NCBI GenBank assembly: GCA_038503065.1
Contig: JBCAMK010000022.1
Location: 1,054,001-1,118,000 of the forward strand
DNA from: Paragyromitra xinjiangensis
Lineage: Eukaryota; Ascomycota; Pezizomycetes; Pezizales; Discinaceae
Reading direction: 5' to 3'
DNA length: 64,000 nucleotides
A model generated the notes under the pieces. That model was not told where the DNA came from. It did no database searches and saw nothing but the letters and a program-made list of their open reading frames with translations. A program made the translations under genes and the position numbers. This document shows, one piece after another, positions 45,069 to 57,768 of the stretch (position 1 is the stretch's first letter; each line of letters starts with the position of its first letter).

Positions 45069-48000
45069 ATGATGTTACTTGGTGCTTCACAGAGAAGCTC
45101 CAAGAGGGCAGTACTTAGCTCTGGAGGCCTCCAATACAAGCGTCGGATCACATTCTTGCCGTATTCTTACCGCTATGGCCTGACACGTATCATCCGGTAC
45201 CAGCGAAAGGGGCTTCCTGAGAATCCCTTTCAGTTACTCTTTTCTAGACCCCGTTGTGATGAGGACTCACCACAGCAACTTAAGGTGTGGGGCCGGAAGT
45301 GGGAATATGAAGAGAGGAATGGTGTCGTTAGAGAACGAACTCGTGAATTTGTTCCAGGCAAAGGATGGGTTGACATCGATCCGGCTTATTCCGAGATAGA
45401 GAGTCAGAAAGGTCAGAGTAATAATAAAGAGCCCAGTGAAGAGGTAAGTGCTTCTTTTGCTTTGTGTTGGCATCGTGTGTTGAGTCTGATTTTTCCCAAG
45501 TTCGAAATCGACCTTATTACTCTCCAGCGAGTGCCGAAAGAAAAGGCTGCCCAGCAACCTCCTCAAAAACCAGACACTTCTCAAGAGAAAACAAAATTAC
45601 CCTCTGGAGAAGGCCGCAATAAAGTGGAATCGGCATCAGATTCCAACTCCTCGAAGCCGCCAATCGAACAGCTACCAGTGGATGAGGAAAATTCAGAAAC
45701 ACCTTCATCTAGTACTTCTCGCAAGCAAGCCAAGAAGGCTAATAAATCTTCCCAAAAGAGTAGTTCGACGATTGCTGAGGCTACTCCGGATGAGCCTCCT
45801 CATGTTCCTCCTAAGGCAGGAACAGAAGGAGACAAAGAAACCCTCGTTGTTGATATTACTAGCAAATCTACTCCTACTTCTTCCATGGCAGCAGCAGAAG
45901 TGACACAAGAAGTATCTCTGGACGGCCTCCCAACTGAACCTCCCGAGCCCTTAGGGACAACATCAAAGAAAGCATTACCAAAGGAAACACTGCAAAATAA
46001 TAGTGAAGAACGTTCCCCACAAGATGTGAAACCGGAAAAGAAAACTAAACTGGTTTCCCCAAAAGGTAACCCTAACTTTATTAGATCTGTTGTATATTTC
46101 CATAGATACTTCCCAAGAAACGAGGGATGGATAGATACGTCTCCATTTCCATCAATATATCCCCGAGCTCCTGTTCTAAAGTCTTACTGCCCCCAGCCTT
46201 GCTACTGTCATTGAAGTCCCCTATTTAGCTCATTAAATTCTCATCTAACCGCCTGCTTCATTTTCGCTCTTTATGCTTACCTTGACCTCTGATTTTTGGC
46301 TCTTCTCCCTGTGCATTTTCCCTGAGCTATAATTCCTTAGATCTAAAGCCTTTCCTCATTTGTCTCTCTGGGTGTCTAATTTTTTCAGTCATACTGACTA
46401 CCGTGGCCCACAGACAAGGCCACATCCGAGCTAAAAGACCGTCGTGGTATCCTAGACGAAGTCCTCAGCAATCAAAAGCAAGCTCTGGAAAAGATGACCC
46501 CACCGTCTTTATCACCTAAACCAACGAAGTCTAGTGAAATCGCTGTGAAAGATGTTCTTGGTGCTCTTGACGGAAATATCGCGGCATTTCAGGCTGCGGG
46601 GGTAACAGAACCTCTGTCCACGCCTGATGAGGTAGGAAAGAATGAAAGCAATTTGGATCGCATCACGTTGAGTAATGCACCTTCGAAAGCTGTCAGGAAA
46701 TCGACTAGCCCCCCGCCTAAGTCGACAGAGCCGTTTAGCACGAGGGCAAGTGATTTACCAGTATCTGTTAAAACTCGCAACACAAGTGCAGATTCTGTTG
46801 GCACTAAGGGTGGTGTCCTCGTGGTGGAGGGCATTTCACAACCAGTTCCACCAGCTCCAACAGAGCAGATCGGTGGGGGCGAGAGTGCTATTGCGAAGAG
46901 CCCAGCATCTAGTTCTACCCAGTTACTCAAGAAACGTGTCTCTCCGGCGCCATCAGTACCCGCGAAGCCTAGTGTGCAGGGGAGTGGTGTCGTCACGAGC
47001 GATACAGCCACTCCCCAGTGGGCACCGCTGAAGCCAGTGGAACCGATCCTTCGGAGTGCCTCGAGCGTTGTTACCAAAGGCCAAGCTACTGGTGCTCCAG
47101 TGGTGCTTGATAAGAGCGTATCGCCTCGTTCTCCAAGTCCAGTAGAACCATCTAATGCAATTGCCGATGCAGCTGTGTTGGCAGCAGACTCTACGTCTTC
47201 GACTAGACCATCGAGTGAAGCTCGGAAGGGGGGTCAGGTTCCCAGTTTTTTCACTAATGATTCTGTGACTGGAATTTTGGAAGAAGTAAGAGGTGCTACT
47301 GCACCGTTGGCGCCGGGATCGTCAGCAAAAGAAAAATTTAAATACCACAGGCTCAATATCGCCAATAGACCAGGGGAAGACCTTGGCTCACCAGATGCGG
47401 ATGTAGATATCTTGTTGCCAAGTGATATTCGAGCGGCTGCCGGTGCACCAGGCAAAACGGTCACCAGAATTGAAAGCGCGGCTGAAAGACAACAGCGGCG
47501 AGCTAAGATGATCGAGGAGTTTGAGGTGTCCTATGAGCGGGAGAATTCAGAAATCATCGAAATTCAGAAGGGCATGAGAGGGAAAGCCTCTCAGACGTCC
47601 GAAACGGCGAGTGCAGGAAGGACAGTAGAGGAGGCACATAGTGTGCCGAGTAGCACAAGATCCGATGGGGGTGCTGCCTCTAAGCCCAAAAATAGCGAAA
47701 AGTTGCTGAAAGCGGGAGGAGTGAGATCCTCAGAAGAGCATGAGGACTATCTCTGGTCTGGGACCGAGAATGTTTCCGCTGAGGATGTCTTGGGGGTAGC
47801 AGAGTCTACCAACCCACCTCAAAACTCAACGTCGGCGCCTGACTTCGCTACACAGCAGACAGCGTTTGAGATAGACGGTGGCCTCAGTCAAACGACTAGC
47901 TCACCTGCTCTATTTAAGTTCTTTGCACTGGTGCGAAACCCCGAAAATGGTGAAATACAATTTACGACTCTACCTCGAGCAATTGTCAGCGATGCTATGA

Positions 48001-48593
48001 CACGGGAAAGTACGGCGTTCGATTCTTTGCAAAACCTAGACTCACCGGACAGCTTCCTGCCATTATGGAGGGTGTTGCAGAAAGGTGGGTTCACTGTGGT
48101 AGGCGGGGAGAAGGACTGTTTAGTTGTGAAAGTTGAGGCGGAAGCTGCTAGAGCGAAACAGGAACTAGTGTTGAAAGAAATCAAAGTGAAGCTGTCACCA
48201 GCAGAGCTTGTAGCGAGAGAGAGTTGGGAAAGAAAGAGACGGATTGGTAAGTTCGGGATAGAGAAAGAACCTGATAAGACCGAGGATGTTAGTACAGTGG
48301 AAGACGTCGCGGCAACCATAAAATCACAACCCCAACTGCAACCGACGGCACCACAAGCGAAGATCCCACCGACAACCATGAGACCCAGGCCCGAGTCCGA
48401 GTCCAAGTTAGAGGCTACTTACCAAAAAGTGGAGGAGGCCATAAAAGAGAAGGGAAAATCAACAGAGCAAATACCGGAAGTGCAAGCGAACCAACCAAGG
48501 AAGGATCGACCTTTTCGGAGAGTTTTTTGGACAGCTGTGTGGGTAGCGGCTTGTTCTGGAGCGGTGAGTGTGGGTCTGGAAGGATATATTTAG
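45069..48593 (+). CDS. Large low-complexity protein with C-terminal membrane anchor (unrecognised)
   Basis: Exons 45069-45443, 45528-46065 and 46414-48593 give 1,030 residues. An in-frame ATG at 44946 would add 41. The first intron (84 nt) does not break the frame; the second (46066-46413, 348 nt) is long for this window but its removal is needed. The first 45 residues are rich in Arg/Lys and Ser and lack acidic residues (ASQRSSKRAVL, YKRRITFLPYSYRYGLTRIIRY), as in a mitochondrial presequence. After a short ordered part (WGRKWEYEERNGVVRERTREFVPGKGWVD) most of the chain is Ser/Thr/Pro/Glu-rich and probably disordered. Near the C terminus a conserved-looking block (LFKFFALVRNPENGEIQF, FLPLWRVLQKGGFTVVGGEKDCLVVK) precedes a single hydrophobic helix (VFWTAVWVAACSGAVSVGL) and the end GYI. 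Fits a tail-anchored or inner-membrane mitochondrial protein; function unknown. Confidence 0.75.
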
Positions 48594-49454
48594 TTTGTTT
48601 TCGCGGCGTTGTAAGTTATGGGCTTTTATTGTGGGTTGTCAATGTTGGTTTAGGACTTTATTTCGGGTTTTATGTATTCTCTGGGGCTTGGCGGTGGTCC
48701 TGTACGATTTTTATGATTTTTATGGATTTGATGTTCTCTGCTCGATCATGTTTTGCCAAGCAAGTGTTTTATTGGATGAGACTACTTTTGAACTTTTTGC
48801 TTCTCTACTTTGGGATTAGGTTGACAATATACATGTAGGTACACTCAGATAAATTTTTTTCGCTTTCTGAAACAATCTCCCTGGCAGCTATACCCTCCTC
48901 TTTAATTCTCCGTGCTTGTGCCTTACCCAGAGTGCTAACTAGTACCAAGAAATATGTATATATTTGTTTGGATAGACCTTTCTAGGAAGTGGGAGTTGTT
49001 GTATTGGTTGGATCATCTAGGTGCTTCCGTATTGTTTTATCGAGGGTAGTCGTGTGGATGGCAGGTTGGATGATTGTCACGTGACAGGTTGCTTTCTTGG
49101 CATGGCCGAGTGATATTTCATGCAACCAAGCCCCCCATACAGGTAAAAGTCGCCTTTCTCTTAATTGCTCATATGAAGTTTACCCAAAAACTTACTGTGT
49201 TTATAGAGAATATATTGCTGGAGCTTGAGTCAAGTAGACAGTCTCGGGATCTCTCAGCACGCTGGGGGTGATTGACTGCTGATCAGGTGCAAAAATCTAA
49301 CGGGTAGAGCATCAGTTTCAGCAGAGGATTCTCTACCTGGTTTGATATAAAGGTATTATCACAGGGGAGCTAAGAAGAATCAACAATGGGTGACTCGTAT
49401 AATTTTTATATAGGAGGATCGTAGGATCTCCTCGCTGGCCCTAGGGCCTTCTTT
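48594..49454. other. Intergenic, no gene seen
   Basis: 3' flank of the large gene, T/G-rich at first. TACATGTA at 48830-48837. A stretch near 49300-49345 (GGGTAGAGCATCAGTTTCAGCAGAGG) recalls part of a tRNA but lacks proper arms. Confidence 0.35.
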
Positions 49455-50500
49455 TTAATTCTCACCATCGCCATTCTCATCCCCATCAGCTCTCTCGCCT
49501 TGGCTTCCTTCTTCACTCCCCTCCTTCTCCTCCTCCTCCTCGTATCCGTTTGCGGCACACCACTCCCTATAATATGAGACCTCGTATGACTGAGCCTCGA
49601 AAATGTTAGGGTCGGATGGGTGAGCATCCTCAAACGCGGCGGCAGCAGCGAGTTGGCTAGGAGTACATCTCGCTAGAATTTCATCATTCTGTTTTTTATT
49701 CAAGCATCTTCTCTCCTTCTCCGCCTTCAGCTTCTCGATCGCCTCTTTTATCCCAGACAGACCTGCTGCCCAGTTCACACCGGCCGAAGCTGGCCGCTCG
49801 CGGATATAAGTATCAGTGAGAAGCCACTCAGCAGCACGGGACTTCGATGCAGTCATTTCTTCATCGTATTCTTTATCTTGTTTTTCTTCTGCTTCCCTTT
49901 CCCTCGCGCCTCTTTCCCGTTGGTTGGTCGCGGCTTTGGCTTTCCTTACGACTTTACGGCGTTTCTCGGGCGAGAGAGTCGCCTTGAGCGCCTCTGCCGC
50001 GGCAACAGCATCAGCGTCAGGCTCTTTATAGCGCTTCCGTCCCCGTTTCTGACGCTGATGTGCAGTGATAGAGGCAGAGGCAGTAGACGCGGAAGCAGTA
50101 GATGCGGGGGTAGTAGATGCGGGGGTAGCGGGGGTAGGGGAGAAGGTATTAGGGGTCAAGATATTGGCAGTAACCTGTCGCCTCACCGGGGATATTAGCA
50201 TGTGTTAGAGCCGGAGGAGTTAGAGCACTTGCGTTTGTTGGCCCGAATAGGGCTGCGTCAGCTTGGGTTCGTTCTTTGCCCCATGATATATCGCCAGGAG
50301 TCTTTAACGCGTGTAAGTGAATACCTCGTGTTTGAGTGTGACTGGTGCTAACTTACGGGTGGCTTTGGTGCAGTCTTGCGTGGCATAGGTATATTGGGGC
50401 CATGCTCCATAGCGGAGGAAGAGGATGCAAGAGAAGGGACGGAGGCTCCGGCGAAGTAGCTGGCAGTATCGCTAAAGATGGGGAAAGGATTGAAGCTCAT
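49455..50500 (-). CDS. Charged, alanine-rich protein (unrecognised)
   Basis: The main frame, 50174-49455, encodes about 240 residues: a Ser/Thr/Pro/Ala tandem-repeat segment, a basic HQRQKRGRKRYKEPD motif (possible nuclear signal), a long charged helix (EKRRKVVRKAKAATNQRERGAREREAEEKQ), a compact part with WLLTDTYIRERP and NWAAGLSGIKEAIEKLKAE, and an acidic Glu/Gly/Asp tail. Upstream, an ATG at 50500 starts an exon (50500-50357, MSFNPFPIFSDTASYFAG) ending at a perfect GTAAGT. Splicing it straight to 50174 keeps phase and gives 287 residues. A middle exon beginning at 50301 (TPGDISWGKERTQADAALFGP) looks protein-like but cannot be joined in frame to the last exon by any splice I can find. The exon structure is therefore uncertain. 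I do not recognise the family. Confidence 0.6.
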
Positions 50501-53500
50501 CTTAGTGATGATTTTGGTGCCTTTGGATGAATTGAAGAAGGTGCTTGATGTGGTTATGGTAATGGGTGATAGGAGGAAATTGTGGGGCTAGTTTTGATAG
50601 GACGAAGAGGTAAGAGCCTGTGTTGTCGAGTGGGGTAGTAGGAAGGATAAACGTGGAGTGGGCAAGGATGGACGAACTCGCTGAAATGGTGTTTTCCCAG
50701 AGCCAGCATGCATCGGCTTCCTTGAGGGTCTTTTCTCATTCTGATATCGAGAAACCGGGCACTAACCCTTTGCCCAGCCCAGCGGTTACAGATAACTCGC
50801 TGCACACGCGGGATTTAACAAAATAGACAATTATTTAATTGTTGCTCGCACGGCTAACTAAGGGAAAGGGTTCCAGAGTCCAGAGTCACGATAACTGGGA
50901 CACTAGGTCAATCAGACATAGCCAAGAAATATGGCTTTGTACCATGAGTTTTGCCACCCGCAGGAACTCTTGTTGGCTGGGGAACAAAACCCCCACGGGC
51001 AAAACCAAGCACGCTAGCCGTGGCCCTTGATATATCTTGCCTTGGCAATGAATATACAATTCCTGGGCTTACAAGAAGTAGTCGGAAGGATGAATTTACA
51101 AATTCAGTGAGGCCGTAAGTAGTGCATATGAATCGGGTTTGAGTGAGCCAAAAAATACTAACATCCCTATGTTTATGCTATTCTTAGAGGCTCTCTACCG
51201 CTACTAAAAATATCTTAAGAGCACACAGACCACGACGCGAGAAGGCTGCCCATCCAACACAGGCAACCGGGCTCGTAAGGAATAAGGTATCGATCCCAAA
51301 TATCCCAAATCAGAGAACTAGACGAAAACGGCTTAGTTCGAGACCATTCGCTTTTACCAAAGAGTCTTGACAATAGAAAAGTGCAACAAGGAAAGGATTG
51401 ATCAGCCCAGTCATCCTCGTTGTGATACCACCAGGCTCACTTAGCGAAGAAGGACACTGGTGAACAGCCCATTTGAAGCAGCCCAGCTTAAGCCGTTGAA
51501 AAGACGGTTGGAGGAACGAATGATGATACCCAAGAACTGAAGGTTCTGTGGAGGGTATACGCAGATATTACACTAACGAACTGGATATTTCTGGACTTGG
51601 TGCGCTACTTCTAGATCCCCAGAGGCAGCAGGAATTTCGGCTGAGACGGGCGGCCCTGATGGTTTACAAGGAGTGACTACTGTGCTTTCAGGGTGCCCAC
51701 GAGAAGCTGCACCATTGCGGGAGATCAATGAGCCGTTTCGGTTTGTTTCCTTGGTGTTGAAGCTGGCATGGTAACTCTAAAATGGGATAACCGTTTGCGG
51801 GTACTTTCTCTAGGTGGGCAACTAATGCCCTTAAGATATCAACGAGGTCTCTTCCGGTACGGATGAATATTTGTGGAATACGAGGATAACAAAAGCGAGG
51901 ACACTATGGGTGGTCCTCTAGTGAGACGATGTCAATAGCGGCAAGAGACCTCAAAAATTTCACTCTCTCCCTTCCAACTAAATCTGGGGTTGCTAACGTG
52001 AACTACAATAGATACCTTCGGCCGTGGATCCAATAGTCATTCTCAAACCTTTTAATGGCCTCCCATTTTCTCCCGGGCAATAATACCGGTACAAGACTTC
52101 GACGGTCGGCATGAGGGGACATAAAGCTGAAATTTAGTCCAGCCCAAAGAGCGAGGGAGGGTGGAACCCAGTGCCAACGGCAAAAGCAGAATTTCGTTAG
52201 ATAGATGGGGCGGACTGGCGGACAGGGGGGTTACGAGGAAGATCTGGACAATAGGGATAGTATTGCAATGGCTGTTAAGTCGAGCTAGTAGAACTCGTAT
52301 TGGGGGGGGGGTTAGAGTAAAAGGTGCTATTAGGCTTGAATTTTTCGGTCCTGATTTATTCATATACCGCCTATCTGCCTTTTATACTAACTGGTGTTAA
52401 AGCAGTTTTTGGCTACAAATTGAAAACCTTAATTATAGGGGTTATTACCTGCGAAACTACCGCGCATTCCTCCTTTTGGCCATGCCAGTAGTGGTAGCCA
52501 CGGTATCGGAAGTTTACTGTACCACCAATAGTTTTTGGTAAAGCGTAACTGAAAGCTCCCAAATAAGCTTAGGCTTCAAATTTAGTTAAACTACGGATCT
52601 AATCGGCTAGTTCCTGTAATTAGCCTTTGACAGCCACCGTCTATGCGATCCCGAGAACACGCTAACGACAAAAGGCATGAGGTGTTAAGTCTCACGGTTA
52701 TGACTAAAGAGCAATGATTAAATAAATAACACCAGTTTTGCTAAGCAAGGTATGCTCTTACTAACTGAGGCCTTTTATCTACGTAGGCTAAGTATAAAAA
52801 GCTCGTTCTTGTCAACCGAGATACTCTTGCTGAACATCGCAACTAAGGCTGCGACTAACTTTGCCCCCTGAGGGGCCTCACAAAATCCCCAAAGACAGCC
52901 CTCTACATTCCACACTACACGGAATGGGGATTTGTGCATCGAAACCGGGACCCAGGCCCCTAGCTTTGGATTTTTCTCGAATTTGAAATTCTTGAACCCT
53001 CGAAAACTCTCCCTCGAAAACCCGTGAACCTTTACATATCGACAATACATGTATACTTTGCGATCCCGCCGCCAAAAGCCAACGCGAAAGGGAGCGAACA
53101 ACCAAAAAATCGAGAAAAAACAAGAAAACAGAACTGAGAAAAATCACCCACCAGCTTATATTGTTTCCTGGAGATACTCGAAACCTTGGCCACTTTTTGC
53201 CTCAGAAGGATAATGCCGCTTAATCCTTCAAGGAACTACCATCAACAAATTCGAAGAGCAGCTGCGAGGATTTGTAGCGGAACCTCTTTTGCAGATGGAA
53301 CTCACTTCCATCACCTGAGAAGAGTACATTCATGCCGAGTTCTCCTGCGTGAGCAATGCTTGGGGAAACTTCTACCCATAAGCTACGGGTCAGAGGAGGA
53401 TAATGAGAAGCTCCGGAAACTCAAGAAGAGATTTTCGAACGGCTCGCTCTACTACCTATACCCTAAGTAGCTCGAGATCCCGGCCCTCTAGATGCCTTCA

Positions 53501-56500
53501 TGTTTGTTGCCTCGACAAAAATCAAGGAGGGCAGGCCCAGAAGTCATTTTGGAAATACCAAGGGTTTCCCAGTATTCCGTGATCATTATGCTTTTCCTCA
53601 CCTCTTATTTATAAATTTCTCTACTTCTATCTTTACCGAAAATAGAAATTTATCTCCCCTACCACAAATCAAAAAGTTTCAAAAAAATGATAATTAGCAA
53701 TTGTAAACTATACATGCCCATGAACTCAGCAGCGTTGTACTAAGACATAGAGAAGCAGCCTCACACCGCTTTCAAGTCCCTTATCCACCCTTTCCGCGTT
53801 GCCATATCCTTTTCACAACCACCCCCGTGCAGCACCGTGATACTCAAGCAGCGTCCACCAACAGAATAAAACGGAGGTTAAGCAAGGCAAACACCCACCT
53901 CAATGACTACTAATTCCTGACCCCCGTTTGGGGACTTTTTGGTGTTTGATAATCCAGTTCTGTAGTTCCGCCCTAGCGAGGAAATGCCTATGTATTTCTT
54001 CACGAAATTGTATTGAGATTAATTATTCCTGATGGGATATATCGCATAGCGAGGTTTCGCAGCCGTAGCTACCGAGTCCCCTTATTTACCTACCGTATGT
54101 AAGCTGCCTATGAGTCATTCTACCAAATGCCCGTATACGTACAGACAGCAAAAGAGCGTATTCAGCTGCTAGAAAATAAGTTAAATCATTATTAGACGTG
54201 CATCTAGAAGAGAAGTTTAGGGGACGGTCAAGGAGCTACAAGCAGCACGTGTTGGAGGTTTGAGGGAAAGAGCGAAGCAAGAATCCTTCAAGTGCTGAAT
54301 GGTGGTAGCTGATACCGATGATCATGTGGGATCTTCATAGTAGGGGCTCGAAAAGTCTGGCCGGGAGGAGATTATGGAAGTGGAAGGTAGACCCTATAGC
54401 TAGAAAAAATTTGTAACGTGAGTAATAGGCGAGCGGAGAGACATATACTCTTAGTGGAGAGACAGCACACAATGATGCTTGAGTACTGAGGGTCTGGTTT
54501 GCACTAGCGTAGATAGAGAAATTTGGGGATGGACAAGTGAGCTGGTCATAACATATCACTCGGACTATGGCCTGAAGCCTATGCTGATTGATTGATTGAT
54601 ATAGAGCGAATAGTTGATTGACTAAAGGGTATAGCAAACAAATATAGAAGCCAATACCGTATAGAGAGGTAATTTAACTCTCTATATGCCTAAAATATAT
54701 AGCAGAATCCAGAAGGTCTGTGAAAATGGTAGATACACGGATAGTAACGAAGAAGGAAGGGTTGGGAAGCACGACCCCCAACAGCTTATGACTAAGGCTG
54801 CATTAAAAAATGAGGCCTCTGGATAATACAGATAATTGAAATCCTCCACCCCTAGTAAAAGAAGACCCAAGCGAAAAAAGTCATAAAATGCACAAGAGAG
54901 CCCTTCTTGGGCCAAAAGCATGTACAAATATATACTAACGCCCATCTCCAAGCCTTGGAGCTATATGCAAATCCATGAGCAACTGGCATTCAGCTCACAG
55001 CTGATCGACTCGACCAGCCGTTCAGCACCCACAATACAATTCAATCTCTTGAATTTCGTACGTGATACCCCACGTTGGTCTCACCCGTTCCGACCGTTGT
55101 GCTCGGAGCCCCTGTATGGCTTGTGTGGTAATCGTTACAGTTGAAACCCGATGTTTTAAACCGCGACTTATGTACGAATTGCCCATTTATCAACGTCTTC
55201 GAGGCCTAGCTTCAACGAGAAAAATACTGTCTTTCTAGACTCGCGTATGAAGGTGGTGGAAGCGATGGAATATCGGTTGGTGGTGGTGAAGGAGGCAGTA
55301 TCGCGAGATAGTCATAATTGCTAATTGGACTTGAGACAGGGCTCGAGAAAGAGGAAGAACGGCTGCGTGGTCTGAAGACCATGGAGAGAGATCGAGGGAG
55401 GGAAGGCATTTTTGTCTTTTAGAGGGGGGCTTTTGGTAATGTGTAGTATAGGCCTTGGTGGGACGAGGTGAAGGTTGAGAGGAACGTCTAATATATAGAT
55501 AACGATGGAGTCTGCTGGGCTGTGTGGTTGGTGCTCGGTAAAGCTGCGCCGGGTAGCTTTGTGCGGGACTCGCATATGCACTGATGCATTTGGTCTTGCG
55601 AGACCTTGCCGTGTTGCTTCCAATACCCGTTACACAGCCTCACCGCCCAATGAGATAGAAGCGGGGTATGGAACCGACTTCAGAGACGGGAACCAGCCTA
55701 ACCAATGCCAGTCTATGGAAGGTTCTCCAGCAAGCACAAGAATTGTGCTGCCCGGTTTTCGCTTTGCCTCAAGATGGGTATTCACCTCTAGCAGGTGCAG
55801 TTTCGCTAAAGAACCCTCCTAAATGGACGATGTGCGGTCCAAAACCTAAATCTGGAACTGTTTTAAGCCGCAAAACCACTGTTTAGAAAAAAATCTTCGT
55901 ATTCATCATCGATCCCTAAGCTGCATAGGTAGAGTAGATAGACACTGGATCGTAGATATTCGAGTCGGATCTAAAATAAAATAAAAAATACTAGGACTTG
56001 AGTTTATCCCAAGATCTTGCAGAATCAGTAGTATCTGGATCTGTTTCTTTGTTGTGTTTTTTAGTGGCTAAGAATAGATTTATGTATCCCGTGCGGTCGC
56101 CCCCACGGTTTGCCTTGCGTTAAGTTCAACTTATCTAACACTCATCCATACAACTCGCGATAATATTAATATTTACTCATTTTCACATTTCTAATTCCCA
56201 ATATTCTGTGTCACCAGGTTTTTATGGTCTTATCACACGTGTTTCTACGATATGCACATAGATAGTTGGGTATTGTTTGATGCAGATGCTGAGACGCACT
56301 GCAGAGGATTCATATCTTTACTACTTCCATATCCGTCCTGGCAATGGCTCTCTACAGATAGATAATAGCTGGACTGATACTTACAACTGGCAAGCCCCAG
56401 ACCTAAACGTAACCCGTCTCGCATCTTAAAGCAACAAATCCATTCTAATAACCCACCGAAGTTCAGCTCTCCATATATGCAGAAAACTGTAGGTGTGCCA

Positions 56501-57768
56501 GGCCTCAAAAAATACATGCACTTCTTAGCAATTAACCTTTGCACGGGGAAAAACAGAGAGCACATGATAACTTCCCTCAAAGCCGTCCTGCACCAACTCG
56601 CTAATCTCGATCAAACAGCTATGGCCGCGGAGGACTTAATCCAAAGATTGGATAGAAGAGTCTACCCGTACCAAGACGTTGGAACAAAGTGCAAAAGCAC
56701 TTAACCTGCTTCACGATCTGGACGTGATCTAAATTTAGATGCCGCAGATCGGGGCTGTGTTTTCCCACGCTGGCAACTGGTCCTTGGATGAGGGTCGAAT
56801 TTTTGGGGGTAGTTGGTACCATCCTGCCTACAAAGCTAGGTCATGTGTAGCGATGAATGGTGGTTAGTTAGTTTCGATTCGCTAAATCCTAACGCTACTA
56901 TCACCATTACATGTAGTATCACAACACTTCAAGGCTACAAACCTATCGTTAAAATCATCTATCAAGCTCTATTGCATTCTTCCTACCCCGCAACGTAAAT
57001 CTTCTATGCTAACTTCGAAATTTTTTCTTTGCAGCCCCCGCAGCAAGGATTAACTCATCTGCCTACATGTAACTCTCTGTTTCTGCCAGAGATGTAGGAC
57101 TCAGTTTTGTCAAATCACAGAAGCTACGACCTCGACCCGCCGGTAAGTTTAGCCTAGAGACCTACCCCTGTGACGAACCCCGGTGTCGTCATGGTGCGTA
57201 TTGATATCTGACCGATAAAATCCGAAAGCTACATGTAATTCTGCATAGCTAACCCTAGCCCTCTTCAATAATTCTTGGCGCTCGTAAGTTGGATCAAGCC
57301 AGCGGATTAATTTCGGAAGCCACAAGAACAGTCTCCCTCACAGTAACCTTCCAAAACCGTGGGATCTAGAGTTGGCCGTTCACTGATCGTGCGTCTAGCT
57401 GTCGGTCGTCGGGCATACACGTAGGAGATAGGCGGGCTCTGCAGTAAAGTCGCCGAAGTTGGGTCAGGAACACGAAAAATCCTTGTCGAGCCTTGTCGTT
57501 ATCGTGTTTGGTTTTTTTTCTGTAAGGGGTTTTTGTTTTCTATAAATGCTTCTCTGTTGCCTGGGATTGAGTGATATCCATATCCTTCGGCACAGAAAGC
57601 GAGTGTCTTAATCGCAAAAGAGAGCTAGAGTACTCATACAGGTCAGTGAAAGCCCACCGTGGTGGAGTGTAGGCAGAATAGAGAGATACAGCAACTAACG
57701 ATGATGAATCTACCTCAGACATATACGATTTCCAGTCCCTACTACACTCAGACATACAGAATTACACA
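50501..57768. other. Longest gene-poor stretch of the window
   Basis: More than 7 kb without a supportable gene. A 75-codon frame at 56477-56704 (REHMITSLKAVLHQLANLDQTAMAAEDLIQRL) vaguely recalls the last helices of fungal zinc-cluster regulators and may be a relic; a 65-codon Ser/Pro-rich frame at 55409-55212 has a PPSY motif but no other support. TACATGTA occurs at 53046, 56908, 57064 and 57230. A G-run (about 52302-52311) and a GATT microsatellite (near 54585) are present. The last 200 bp are the promoter of the ankyrin gene. Confidence 0.4.

Noticed and set aside
49298..49350. tRNA-like string GGGTAGAGCATCAGTTTCAGC
   Set aside because: Resembles D and anticodon arms, but the T arm (GGTTTGATAT) and stems do not pair; at most a decayed relic.
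52775..53147. Two overlapping minus-strand frames of 89 and 108 codons
   Set aside because: They occupy different frames of the same DNA, the longer opens with TTG, and neither has recognisable features.
55212..55409. 65-codon Ser/Pro-rich minus-strand frame with a PPSY motif
   Set aside because: Short, low-complexity and unsupported; a PPxY motif alone is weak evidence.
56477..56704. 75-codon frame recalling the end of a zinc-cluster transcription factor
   Set aside because: Similarity is vague, with no upstream domain or introns that extend it.
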